A stretch of DNA of 39,350 nucleotides from a virus. The notes under the pieces are model-generated. The model worked only from the letters and a program-made list of their open reading frames with translations. It was not told where the DNA came from and made no database searches. The first letter of the stretch is position 1, and the number at the start of each line of letters is the position of its first letter. Shown here piece after piece: positions 20,531 to 27,446 of the stretch. A program made the translations under genes and the position numbers. The stretch lies in IMG/VR virus record IMGVR_UViG_3300025636_000011, positions 1 to 39,350 of that record. One strand, given 5' to 3'.

Positions 20531-20539
20531 ATATATATC
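20531..20539 (-). promoter_or_regulatory. Candidate phage promoter box GATATATAT
   Basis: Minus-strand GATATATAT lies 25 bases before the amidoligase-like gene, in the 53-base gap after the S1-like gene. It belongs to the recurring GATATATA(A/T) set in this window. Sequence-only prediction. Confidence 0.3.
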
Positions 20540-20558
20540 ACTCTTAAAATACTTTAGT

Positions 20559-21833
20559 TTAAGGTAGTTTCAAGAAGACCTTTTTACTTTCAACATCAAT
20601 TCTAGTGATCTGAACTGTAATCTTATCTCCTGGATTAAATACATTCATTAAAGTTTCATCAAATTCACTAATATGTAGCAATCCAGTGACTCCTTCTTCG
20701 ATATTAATAAAGATACCGTACTCTTTCTTTGTCTTAACTACTGCCTCAACTGTAGAAGGAATTTGATACCTTTTACTGATATCAGCCCAAGGGTTAACTA
20801 CAGCATTATCTTTTTGAGTTAATGTAATTTTAGTATCTGTGATAATATCCTTAATCTTGAATTTAATTTCATCACCTGGCTTAATTTCTCTAGCCTTAAA
20901 TAATGGCATTGTTTCTTCATCAAGATCATTAATGTGAATCATACCAGTTAAACATTGATTAAATTCAACAAACACTCCGTATTTAGCAGTACCTGTAACA
21001 TTACCAACATATTCAGAATCCATATTCTGTTTAATGTTTTCAATCTCATTAGGTATCATTGCCTGTAAGTATTTTCTGTGTGAAACTACAATTGTACCTC
21101 TTTCAGCAGAGAAAGTTACCGGAGCTACATACATCTCAGTACCGATGATAGATTCAAAGTCAACTAATTTGTTAATTCCAGCAAGTGAACCTGGCATAAA
21201 ACATTCAACACCTTGGATATCCACAATATAACCACCATTCTCGATCATGTTAGTTACAGTACCAACGTATGCAGTGTTACCCTCTTCAACGCTATTTCTT
21301 AATTCTAAGAAGATCTTTTGTTTAACACCACCGCTAATAGATCCAAGTATATGTGAGTTTGATTTAGCTCCAGTAATTAATACTGCAGTTTCATCTCCAG
21401 GTTTTAGAGCCTTAACAGCATCTGTCTCCTTTTCATACTTAACATAGATTAGCTCTCTATAGCCAATATCCACAGATATAAAATCATGAGAGACTCCATA
21501 GATTGTACCATTGTATATTGAGCCCTCGTCAACTGCAGGTACACAATCATGATATCCATTAGATTCCATCATATCATATAGCTCTTGAGCATATGATTCT
21601 CTAGAGTAGACCTTGTCTCCTTTTCTAGTTTTAATATGTGGGTTTGGTTTTCTGGTTCTTGATGGGCAAGTTGCTTCATATGCATCCCAATCAAATCCTC
21701 CGTCTGCATCAAAATAATCTGCGTCATTTTTGATGTCATCTACTTTAACTTCGTTTTGCGGTTCTGGAAGTTTGCTAACCGTTGTTTCTAGCTCCACCGT
21801 AGTGATTCTAGTTCTTTTGTTTTTTTGGTTCAT
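20559..21833 (-). CDS. Ribosomal protein S1-like RNA-binding protein with S1 repeats
   Basis: A 424-residue protein whose first ~100 residues are charged and unlike S1. Four S1 (OB-fold) repeats follow at about 102-165, 187-253, 272-341 and 358-424. The last two carry the classic pattern: YVGNVTGTAKYGVFVEF then GMIHINDL, and VEAVVKTKKEYGIFINI then GLLHISEF. The first two are more degenerate. Cellular S1 holds mRNA on the 30S subunit and matters most where Shine-Dalgarno pairing is absent, as in Bacteroidetes. A phage copy could steer ribosomes to A-rich phage leaders, or bind phage RNA; this role is inferred. It is shorter than Bacteroidetes S1 (about 600 residues with six repeats). It heads a minus-strand unit, facing the plus-strand island across a 174-bp divergent region. 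Confidence 0.82.
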   Translation of the reverse strand: MNQKNKRTRITTVELETTVSKLPEPQNEVKVDDIKNDADYFDADGGFDWDAYEATCPSRTRKPNPHIKTRKGDKVYSRESYAQELYDMMESNGYHDCVPAVDEGSIYNGTIYGVSHDFISVDIGYRELIYVKYEKETDAVKALKPGDETAVLITGAKSNSHILGSISGGVKQKIFLELRNSVEEGNTAYVGTVTNMIENGGYIVDIQGVECFMPGSLAGINKLVDFESIIGTEMYVAPVTFSAERGTIVVSHRKYLQAMIPNEIENIKQNMDSEYVGNVTGTAKYGVFVEFNQCLTGMIHINDLDEETMPLFKAREIKPGDEIKFKIKDIITDTKITLTQKDNAVVNPWADISKRYQIPSTVEAVVKTKKEYGIFINIEEGVTGLLHISEFDETLMNVFNPGDKITVQITRIDVESKKVFLKLP

Positions 21834-21860
21834 TTATTTTTATATTAAAAGTGTAACATA

Positions 21861-21869
21861 TTATATATC
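21861..21869 (-). promoter_or_regulatory. Candidate phage promoter box GATATATAA
   Basis: Minus-strand GATATATAA lies 27 bases before the S1-like gene, inside the divergent intergenic region. It is the best-placed member of the recurring motif because the S1-like gene must start a transcript here (the neighbour is on the other strand). Confidence 0.4.
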
Positions 21870-21905
21870 CACTTTATTTCGTGGGTTTAGGAGCAAAGTT
21901 TTTTC

Positions 21906-21968
21906 AAAATAATTGCCGAAAAGTTTTTTAGTGTCAAATATTTTTATTATATTTACACTGTAATTAAA
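21906..21968 (+). promoter_or_regulatory. Duplicated control element, copy A (promoter candidate)
   Basis: A block of about 63 bases begins with AAAATAATTG (21906-21915) and ends with a 28-base T-rich core (21941-21968, containing TTATTATATTTAC and ACTGTAATTAAA). The same two ends recur with identical 35-base spacing in front of the second plus-strand gene (22834-22896); the 28-base core differs at one position. The TATATTTA part resembles the Bacteroidetes -7 element TAnnTTTG, but no -33 TTTG is found at the right distance. It probably drives the gene at 22008. Confidence 0.55.
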
Positions 21969-22009
21969 GATAATATATAATAAATAATTAAAGATAATAT
22001 ATAATAAAT
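21962..22009 (+). repeat. 24-bp perfect tandem duplication in a 5' leader
   Basis: Two back-to-back copies of a 24-base unit (21962-21985 and 21986-22009), beginning AATTAAAGATAATATATAAT. The second copy runs into the ATG of the gene at 22008. The duplication doubles the A-rich leader and a GATAATATATAATA box, and may affect initiation or promoter strength. Confidence 0.85.
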
Positions 22010-22814
22010 GAAGAAGCTAAAATCATACAATCAATTTATAAACGAATCAAAGGAAAATGACATTATGAATGTTATTTTAGATTCATTGGAGCAGACCATT
22101 ACTGAGATGGCAGCAGAAATCGAAACGTGGTTTCGAAAGAAATTCCCAAAAAACATTATCACAAAATATGATAGAGAAAGTTGGAGAATATCCTTAATTA
22201 GAGATATGGTTAAAGCGGTTGAAAAATATACACTACCATCCGATACATTAGTAGATATTCAATCAAACGAAGGAAATAAAGGTAACATTGAAATAATCGC
22301 TAAAATTCAGAGAGATGGAGAAGTGTATGATTTTAGAACCGAAGCAATTTATGCAGGTGGAAATAATATACAAGTCCTTCATTATAGATATATTACCAAA
22401 ACAAGATTACCAAAGACAGGTATCAGTACACTTACTAAAGAGTATGATGCAAAATACAAGAAACTGTCTAAACTCGAAAAGTTAAATACTGAAATTAATC
22501 GATATCAAACTAGAATTACAAAAGCAGAAGAAGATGTTGCAATTAATTCAAAAATGAATGATGACGAAATTATCCAAGCATTAAAGGATGGTGGTGATTG
22601 GTATGACTGGCCAACATGGGACGAGATTGTAAAGAGGGATGCTGCCAAAAATTACAATAATGACGAGGCATATTACAATCAAGAAATGGAAGATAGTATT
22701 GCTAAAAAAATAGAATATTGGAAAAATATAAATATTACCTGGAAAGAAAGAACTATTGTAGAGTTGTCTAAGGAAATTGTAAAACTTCAAAAGAAAATAG
22801 AAGCTTTCATCTAA
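22008..22814 (+). CDS. Capsid-targeting-leader protein, candidate internal head protein
   Basis: A 268-residue protein beginning MKKLKSYNQFINE then SKEN. This leader resembles the T4 capsid-targeting sequence MKTYQEFIAE and the four leaders at 37157-39103, with a prohead-protease-type (I/L)-x-E site after residue 13. After the leader come an amphipathic helix, an alpha/beta domain (about 45-140), a Lys/Glu coiled coil (about 145-180) and a Trp-rich acidic patch (GDWYDWPTWDEIV). A final helix ends in K-L-Q-K-K-I-E. No catalytic motif was recognised. It is the first gene of the plus-strand island, with its own promoter candidate and terminator. Packaging in the head, cleavage and injection are inferred; the molecular target is unknown. 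Confidence 0.65.
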   Translation: MKKLKSYNQFINESKENDIMNVILDSLEQTITEMAAEIETWFRKKFPKNIITKYDRESWRISLIRDMVKAVEKYTLPSDTLVDIQSNEGNKGNIEIIAKIQRDGEVYDFRTEAIYAGGNNIQVLHYRYITKTRLPKTGISTLTKEYDAKYKKLSKLEKLNTEINRYQTRITKAEEDVAINSKMNDDEIIQALKDGGDWYDWPTWDEIVKRDAAKNYNNDEAYYNQEMEDSIAKKIEYWKNINITWKERTIVELSKEIVKLQKKIEAFI

Positions 22815-22833
22815 ATTGTTAATAACTTTTTTT

Positions 22834-22896
22834 AAAATAATTGGCCAAACATTTTTTTGTTTGGCTTTTTTTTATTATATTTATACTGTAATTAAA
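22834..22896 (+). promoter_or_regulatory. Duplicated control element, copy B (promoter candidate)
   Basis: Second copy of the island's control block: AAAATAATTG at 22834-22843 and the 28-base core at 22869-22896 (27 of 28 identical to copy A). The 25-base middle has diverged and here forms the terminator hairpin of the preceding gene. It precedes the gene at 22908 by 11 bases. Confidence 0.55.
22844..22873 (+). terminator. Rho-independent terminator after the 268-aa gene
   Basis: A 7-bp stem GCCAAAC (22844-22850) / GTTTGGC (22859-22865) with an 8-base loop is followed by eight T residues (22866-22873). It lies 30 bases after the stop of the gene at 22008 and is embedded in control element copy B. 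Confidence 0.85.
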
Positions 22897-22907
22897 ACAA
22901 AGAACAA

Positions 22908-23168
22908 ATGACAAATCAAGAATTTAAAGAAAAGTACGGAGAACGAGCAACTGTAGAAACACAAGATGTTTTAATGAGAATTGCAAGCAATCTTTCAGAC
23001 CTCCATATTGAAAAGGACTTTTTTACACCTGAAGAAATGGATAAAAAGCTTAATGCAATTAAAGCTTACATCTTTGATTACAAATCAGTCCTTAGATCAG
23101 AAGAAATATCAAGAAGATATGAGGAACAAGAAATGAGAGAGTTTAATGCACATCTAGGAAAATATTAA
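22908..23168 (+). CDS. Small helical protein of unknown function
   Basis: An 86-residue charged, all-helical protein without Cys, signal peptide or membrane segment. It has NQEFKEKYGE near the start and a Glu/Arg-rich tail (EEISRRYEEQEMREF). It follows control element B directly and precedes the next gene by 12 bases, so the two are likely co-transcribed. The A-rich leader (TTAAAACAAAGAACAA) suits Bacteroidetes-type initiation. Not recognised; probably an accessory (moron) protein. Confidence 0.65.
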   Translation: MTNQEFKEKYGERATVETQDVLMRIASNLSDLHIEKDFFTPEEMDKKLNAIKAYIFDYKSVLRSEEISRRYEEQEMREFNAHLGKY

Positions 23169-23180
23169 AATAAATAAATC

Positions 23181-23582
23181 ATGGGTAAATTTAACACAAA
23201 AGAAGTAAAATGTAATGGTATTGGTGGCTCAGGTTACCAGGGCGCATTAAAACACAAAGATCAAATTTTAGCAATCGTAGAAGAGGTTAGAAATTCTATC
23301 GGACTAGAAGTAATTTGGAAACAAATACTCGAGAATGACCCAATTGGGGATTACCACCAAGGCAGCAGGTTCTTAAGCCCTGAAAATAATGCTTCTCGAT
23401 TAATAACTGGATTGGGCAACTACACACATTCTTATTTAAACTCAGATGAGTTAGTTGAAATGCACTTAGGAGCAATATTAAATAGCTTAACATTCGAGGA
23501 GAAAGTTACATTAGTTGTAGATGCTTGTCGCGATTGTGCTGGCGCCGACCACTGGTACACTTTTGAAAAAGAGTGGAACTAG
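23181..23582 (+). CDS. Small accessory protein of unknown function
   Basis: A 133-residue protein, last of the plus-strand island. It has a Gly-rich start (NGIGGSGYQG), a central helical part and a C-terminal segment DACRDCAGADHW with two Cys three residues apart and a His nearby. That could bind metal, but a full zinc site is not evident. Its TAG stop shares the CTAG palindrome with the stop of the convergent gene, and no terminator separates them. Function unknown. Confidence 0.65.
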   Translation: MGKFNTKEVKCNGIGGSGYQGALKHKDQILAIVEEVRNSIGLEVIWKQILENDPIGDYHQGSRFLSPENNASRLITGLGNYTHSYLNSDELVEMHLGAILNSLTFEEKVTLVVDACRDCAGADHWYTFEKEWN

Positions 23583-25357
23583 AATACTAGGGGTACAAAA
23601 CCAATCATTGGTATAAATGGTACTAGTGGAACTGGAATACCTCCAAGGTATATTAGTTTAAATTCTAATAAATGTAGAGCATATACAGCTGCCAATGCAG
23701 TAGCAATAGTTACTGCTGGTGGTTGTGTTGCTGGTACTTTATCAAAAGACTTACCACTGTTTAGAGCCCTTCTTAGACCTTTGGCCAATCTAGTTCGGCT
23801 TCCATAATAGATTGGAATATAAATCCCACCGAGTGGTTGTGAAACTAATGCTGGCGCCATTGCTGGCATTGGCTTAAATGGCTGTATTAAATGCGAGTAC
23901 CAATAAGTAATTGTAGCAGCTGCCAACTCTTCATAAGGATCTCCACTTGGATAATCATAATCAATGTCCGGTTCTACTTCATTTGCATCACATTCATCTG
24001 CAGCAGCTTTTACATCAAGTGCATATTGTACATTAAACTTAAATAGAGTCCCAGCTGCTGGTAGTTTTATCTTTTGTTCCAAAGTTTCTAGAGTATCACT
24101 TGAACTTACACTTGGAACTCCTAACCATCTTTTTTTATACTCAATTTCATTATACTTATTATCAACATAAGTCCCGTCTTTCTTGTAATAAGTATACCAT
24201 TCGTCTCTATCCCCTACATAATCATAAACCTTAACTGTGGTTGCATCATATGAAAAGAATGCAATTACATCACTTGTTAAAATTTTAGGTCTAGTATCAT
24301 CAACATCATAAGCAACCTGTATTTTATTATATGATAATGGGCATTCTGGATTTTCATCCGGGTCATATGGCCATGGCGTCTCAATTGGCACCTGAGCGCC
24401 TCTTAAAATCCTATCATTAATATCTATAACTTCAACTTCTTCATATATTTTTTCGCCATTTATATAATTACCTGTAAATATTTGCTCGGTATATTCAGGA
24501 TATGCATTGGCGACTGCGTTTACAACTAGGCTAACCACATTGTCAACTAATTCACCAGGGTTATTATAACCAGCGGCTATAATATCGGCCACAACTTTAG
24601 ATCTCAAATTAAAGAATGGATAGTCTCCATCTGTTCTACTTATAAATTCACTAACATAAAACGAGGATGTCTTCTCCTCATATTTTGAGCTACCCAATCT
24701 AATTACCCAATCATAATATTTAATTTTATCAGCAGCGCTACCTATTGCCTCAAATTCTCTAATTAATTTAGTAGCAAATAGTTTTTCAACTTCTTCTTGT
24801 GGTTGGCCATCTTCAATACAGTGAAATTCACGGAATATAAATTTATGTAAATTCATCTCCGAGTCTGTCTTATACTTTTCTAGAAAGGCATTAAACCTCT
24901 TCTTACGTTTCTTTTCTTCCTCAATTGGATCTGGCACTTCAATTGGATCTGGACATAAATCTGCAAATGCTTCACTACTTTCTTTACCAACCTTAATAAT
25001 ATTACCATCAGCATCTTTAGTGTCAATAAGATCTAGATCGCCATCTCGGTAAAGTCTCTCAAATGCTTCACCATAAGCAAGTATAAGTGCTTGGTCGGCT
25101 GGTCCTATTGTATTATGAGTGGCTCCGAGTGGGGTTTGTGCAGTTTTAATCGCACTAATATATTCTTTAGCAACCATTTCGCCAAAGTCTCTTCTACCAC
25201 TTGGTGTTACCAATGGTATATAGTCCACTCCAAAATTAGGATTGTTCTCACTTCCAATTCTCGGTGGGTCGTTAGCAATAGCCCCTGGATTTTTAAACTC
25301 CTGTCCGGCTATACTAGTGCTTACATTTGCAATAAATTGTGGCCAAAGTGCGGGCAT
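23579..25357 (-). CDS. Baseplate-block structural protein with hydrophobic C-terminal tail
   Basis: A 592-residue protein directly after the gp5-like spike gene (start two bases beyond its stop). The N-terminus begins MPALWPQFIANVSTSIAGQE. The central part is alpha/beta with an acidic/basic hinge (DPIEEEKKRKKRFNAFLEKY). Residues ~480-520 are Pro-rich (QPFKPMPAMAPALV). The last ~47 residues are hydrophobic and Gly/Pro-rich (TIATALAAVYALHLLEF, then IPVPLVPFIPMIGFVPLVF). Such a tail could insert in or contact the host membrane, or pack inside the tail tube. No family recognised; its baseplate role is inferred from neighbours. It converges with the plus-strand island. Confidence 0.6.
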   Translation of the reverse strand: MPALWPQFIANVSTSIAGQEFKNPGAIANDPPRIGSENNPNFGVDYIPLVTPSGRRDFGEMVAKEYISAIKTAQTPLGATHNTIGPADQALILAYGEAFERLYRDGDLDLIDTKDADGNIIKVGKESSEAFADLCPDPIEVPDPIEEEKKRKKRFNAFLEKYKTDSEMNLHKFIFREFHCIEDGQPQEEVEKLFATKLIREFEAIGSAADKIKYYDWVIRLGSSKYEEKTSSFYVSEFISRTDGDYPFFNLRSKVVADIIAAGYNNPGELVDNVVSLVVNAVANAYPEYTEQIFTGNYINGEKIYEEVEVIDINDRILRGAQVPIETPWPYDPDENPECPLSYNKIQVAYDVDDTRPKILTSDVIAFFSYDATTVKVYDYVGDRDEWYTYYKKDGTYVDNKYNEIEYKKRWLGVPSVSSSDTLETLEQKIKLPAAGTLFKFNVQYALDVKAAADECDANEVEPDIDYDYPSGDPYEELAAATITYWYSHLIQPFKPMPAMAPALVSQPLGGIYIPIYYGSRTRLAKGLRRALNSGKSFDKVPATQPPAVTIATALAAVYALHLLEFKLIYLGGIPVPLVPFIPMIGFVPLVF

Positions 25358-25359
25358 GT

Positions 25360-26088
25360 TTATTTTCCTTTTTGTTGATAATCAATATGAGTACTAGATA
25401 GTTTTGCAACTAGGGCTGGCGTTGGTGGCATTGGAGGTCCAGAAGGACCAACTCCAGTTGGATGAATATGTGTATTATAATCATCTAACCACATCTGTAA
25501 CCAGTCTTGCAAAGATTGACCTCTAACTGCAGGTTCAGTTTCATCTGCCCCACCCTCTCCAGTATTAGAGACAAATATATCACCAGCATCTAAAAATATT
25601 TTAGCATCTGTAGAAATCTTAATAAATCCCTCTTCATCAATTTGAATAAGAGGTCGCTCCTTGGCGCCAGAGCCACGCGTGATGACAAGACCATCTTCCG
25701 GTGAGTGATATATTCTTAAATTTCTTTCAGCATCATAGACTAAACTTATAACATCATGTGGAGCATCAGACGCATTAAGTATATCCTCTTTTAATTCTGT
25801 ATTCTGGTCTATTTGAAACCAGTATTCTGGATGATAGATGTTACCATTATCAAAACGAACTGCTACAATATCACCAACTCTTGGAACTGCATGTGCACCA
25901 ACATGGTCTCTATTCATTGGAGTTGCCCATGGAATAGCATCATCTGGTAATTGGTCAAATTTACCAAATACCTTAACACGACATCTTCCATCACTTAACG
26001 GATCTGCATTAACAACAACTTCTCCTAACCAATGGCTATCTCTAACATTATCTATAAAAAGTTCGTCTTTATTCATATACGTTATCAT
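25360..26088 (-). CDS. 5: gp5-like baseplate spike/hub protein lacking a lysozyme domain
   Basis: A 242-residue protein. The N-terminal OB-fold part shows the gp5 pattern: GEVVVNADPLSDGRCRVKVF, IPWATPM, then HAVPRVGDIVAVRFDNG (about residues 20-85). A short beta section follows, then a C-terminal segment DYNTHIHPTGVGPSGPPMPP (about 205-224) like the end of cyanophage and T4-like gp5 proteins. T4 gp5 has 575 residues with an internal lysozyme and a long beta-helix; both are missing here. Hence this spike punctures or docks but cannot cut peptidoglycan itself. It overlaps the preceding gene by 20 bases. Confidence 0.8.
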   Translation of the reverse strand: MITYMNKDELFIDNVRDSHWLGEVVVNADPLSDGRCRVKVFGKFDQLPDDAIPWATPMNRDHVGAHAVPRVGDIVAVRFDNGNIYHPEYWFQIDQNTELKEDILNASDAPHDVISLVYDAERNLRIYHSPEDGLVITRGSGAKERPLIQIDEEGFIKISTDAKIFLDAGDIFVSNTGEGGADETEPAVRGQSLQDWLQMWLDDYNTHIHPTGVGPSGPPMPPTPALVAKLSSTHIDYQQKGK

Positions 26089-27406
26089 TTATAGGTGCAT
26101 CTACATCTGGTGCACTTGGGTCATAAACTTTCTTAGGGCTAATTGGACCATCTGTATCTGGCGCAATTCTATCGTAAACTTGTTTAGGGCTAATTGAGCC
26201 TCCGCCTTTATTATTACCACCAATATTAGCGGCTACTTGTCCTGCTGCATTTATTAAACCATTAATACTTCCTTGTGTAATTGCATCTGCAATAGTCCCA
26301 GCAGTATTAACACCATATACATTATCCAAGAATAATTTAGCAGTTAGATTCTCTCCAATTTGATTTGCAACATTAGCAAGAGGTCCAGTTAAAAGGGCTC
26401 CGTGTGCATTTCCAAGGGCACCGGGCGTAAGCCCATCTACTATATTAGATACTTGAGCAACAGTTCCCATTGCTCGGTCTTTTAACTTATTCATTTTACC
26501 TTTTGCTGCAGCACCAAGTCTATCCTTAAGTGGATTTGAATTTCCAGGTGCTGTTTGGCCAGGTAGTGTAGAATTTGGATCGTAAACATTTGCTGGTTCT
26601 TGCTTTCTTTCAGGTATAACCAATTCATCATCGGAAATACCTAAGTTTAAACCAGACCCATATGTTGGAGTTCTTACTGTTCTAAAAGTAAATCCTAATT
26701 TTGTCTTTTTCATTTCAGGATTCTTATTTAAGTCACCTAAAATTTCTTTAGTAGAATCCATATCCCATATACAACGTCCTAATTGCACATGTATAAATGG
26801 CTTAGCTTGTGCATTTAATCCCGGAGCCAATTCCTCAGGTTGATCTTCAATGCCAATATCTTGTGGTATTTTACCATCTAGGCCTTTTTCCCTATCTGTA
26901 ATTTTTTGTTGGAATGTTCTTACCTCACTTACAAAAATATCAACCTGGAAAAATCTTAGTCTTTCCGGTAAAACTTCAACCCAACGCGTAAAATCAAAAC
27001 TAAAATCTCTATAGAGTTTCATTAGAGTAGTTGACATTAGCTCAACGTTTTCTTCAAGACATGTAATCTCAATCTTTTTATCTTTACCCCACCAAGGGTC
27101 GGCCATGTTATTATATGTCATTACCTGGTCTAGGCCAGCAAGTTCTTGCCAAAACCAAGGCATTTCTCTATTAATCTTTAATAATAATTTCTGGAAGTCT
27201 TTAACTTTAGCTGCATACTTAGCACCTTCTTCACCGCCTATTATATTTTCAAAATATTCAATAGCACCTTTAGTTGGGTGAAGTAGTGGTGAAGCACTAG
27301 AATCACCAGTATTAAAAAGCATAAAAAAGCTTAAATACGTAGGGTCCTCATTGACTTTACGTATCTGTGTGCCTTTTTTAAAATATTCTATACCCTTTAG
27401 TTCCAT
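26069..27406 (-). CDS. Tail-tube-fold protein, gp48/gp54-type tube initiator candidate
   Basis: A 445-residue protein between the hub and spike genes. Residues ~110-260 show a tube-fold-like region: FDFTRWVEVLPERLRFFQVD, IFVSEVRTFQ, then HVQLGRCIWDMDSTKEILGD and KTKLGFTFRTVRTP. This resembles tail tube and tube-initiator proteins (T4 gp19, gp48, gp54), where V-L-P-x-x-L-R-x-F-x-V-x-(I/V) is typical. The C-terminal ~180 residues are low-complexity Ala/Gly/Asn-rich with a near-duplicated ISPK(Q/K)VYD(R/P)xAPD motif. In T4, gp48 and gp54 cap the hub and start the tube. The assignment is probable at the fold level, but the gp48 versus gp54 choice is open. Confidence 0.6.
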   Translation of the reverse strand: MELKGIEYFKKGTQIRKVNEDPTYLSFFMLFNTGDSSASPLLHPTKGAIEYFENIIGGEEGAKYAAKVKDFQKLLLKINREMPWFWQELAGLDQVMTYNNMADPWWGKDKKIEITCLEENVELMSTTLMKLYRDFSFDFTRWVEVLPERLRFFQVDIFVSEVRTFQQKITDREKGLDGKIPQDIGIEDQPEELAPGLNAQAKPFIHVQLGRCIWDMDSTKEILGDLNKNPEMKKTKLGFTFRTVRTPTYGSGLNLGISDDELVIPERKQEPANVYDPNSTLPGQTAPGNSNPLKDRLGAAAKGKMNKLKDRAMGTVAQVSNIVDGLTPGALGNAHGALLTGPLANVANQIGENLTAKLFLDNVYGVNTAGTIADAITQGSINGLINAAGQVAANIGGNNKGGGSISPKQVYDRIAPDTDGPISPKKVYDPSAPDVDAPINDNVYE

Positions 27407-27427
27407 TAATTATATATTCTATTTTTA

Positions 27428-27446
27428 TAAAGATGTAATATCTTTA
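27428..27446 (-). terminator. Weak AT-rich hairpin after the hub gene
   Basis: A 7-bp stem TAAAGAT/ATCTTTA with a 5-base loop overlaps the stop codon of the hub gene; the transcript then reads TAAAAAT. The stem is AT-only apart from one G-C pair and the U-tract is poor, so at most it is an attenuator. Confidence 0.25.

Noticed and set aside
21834-22007. tRNA or structured small RNA in the divergent region
   Set aside because: No cloverleaf, no T-loop sequence and extremely AT-rich; the repeats there are better explained as control elements.
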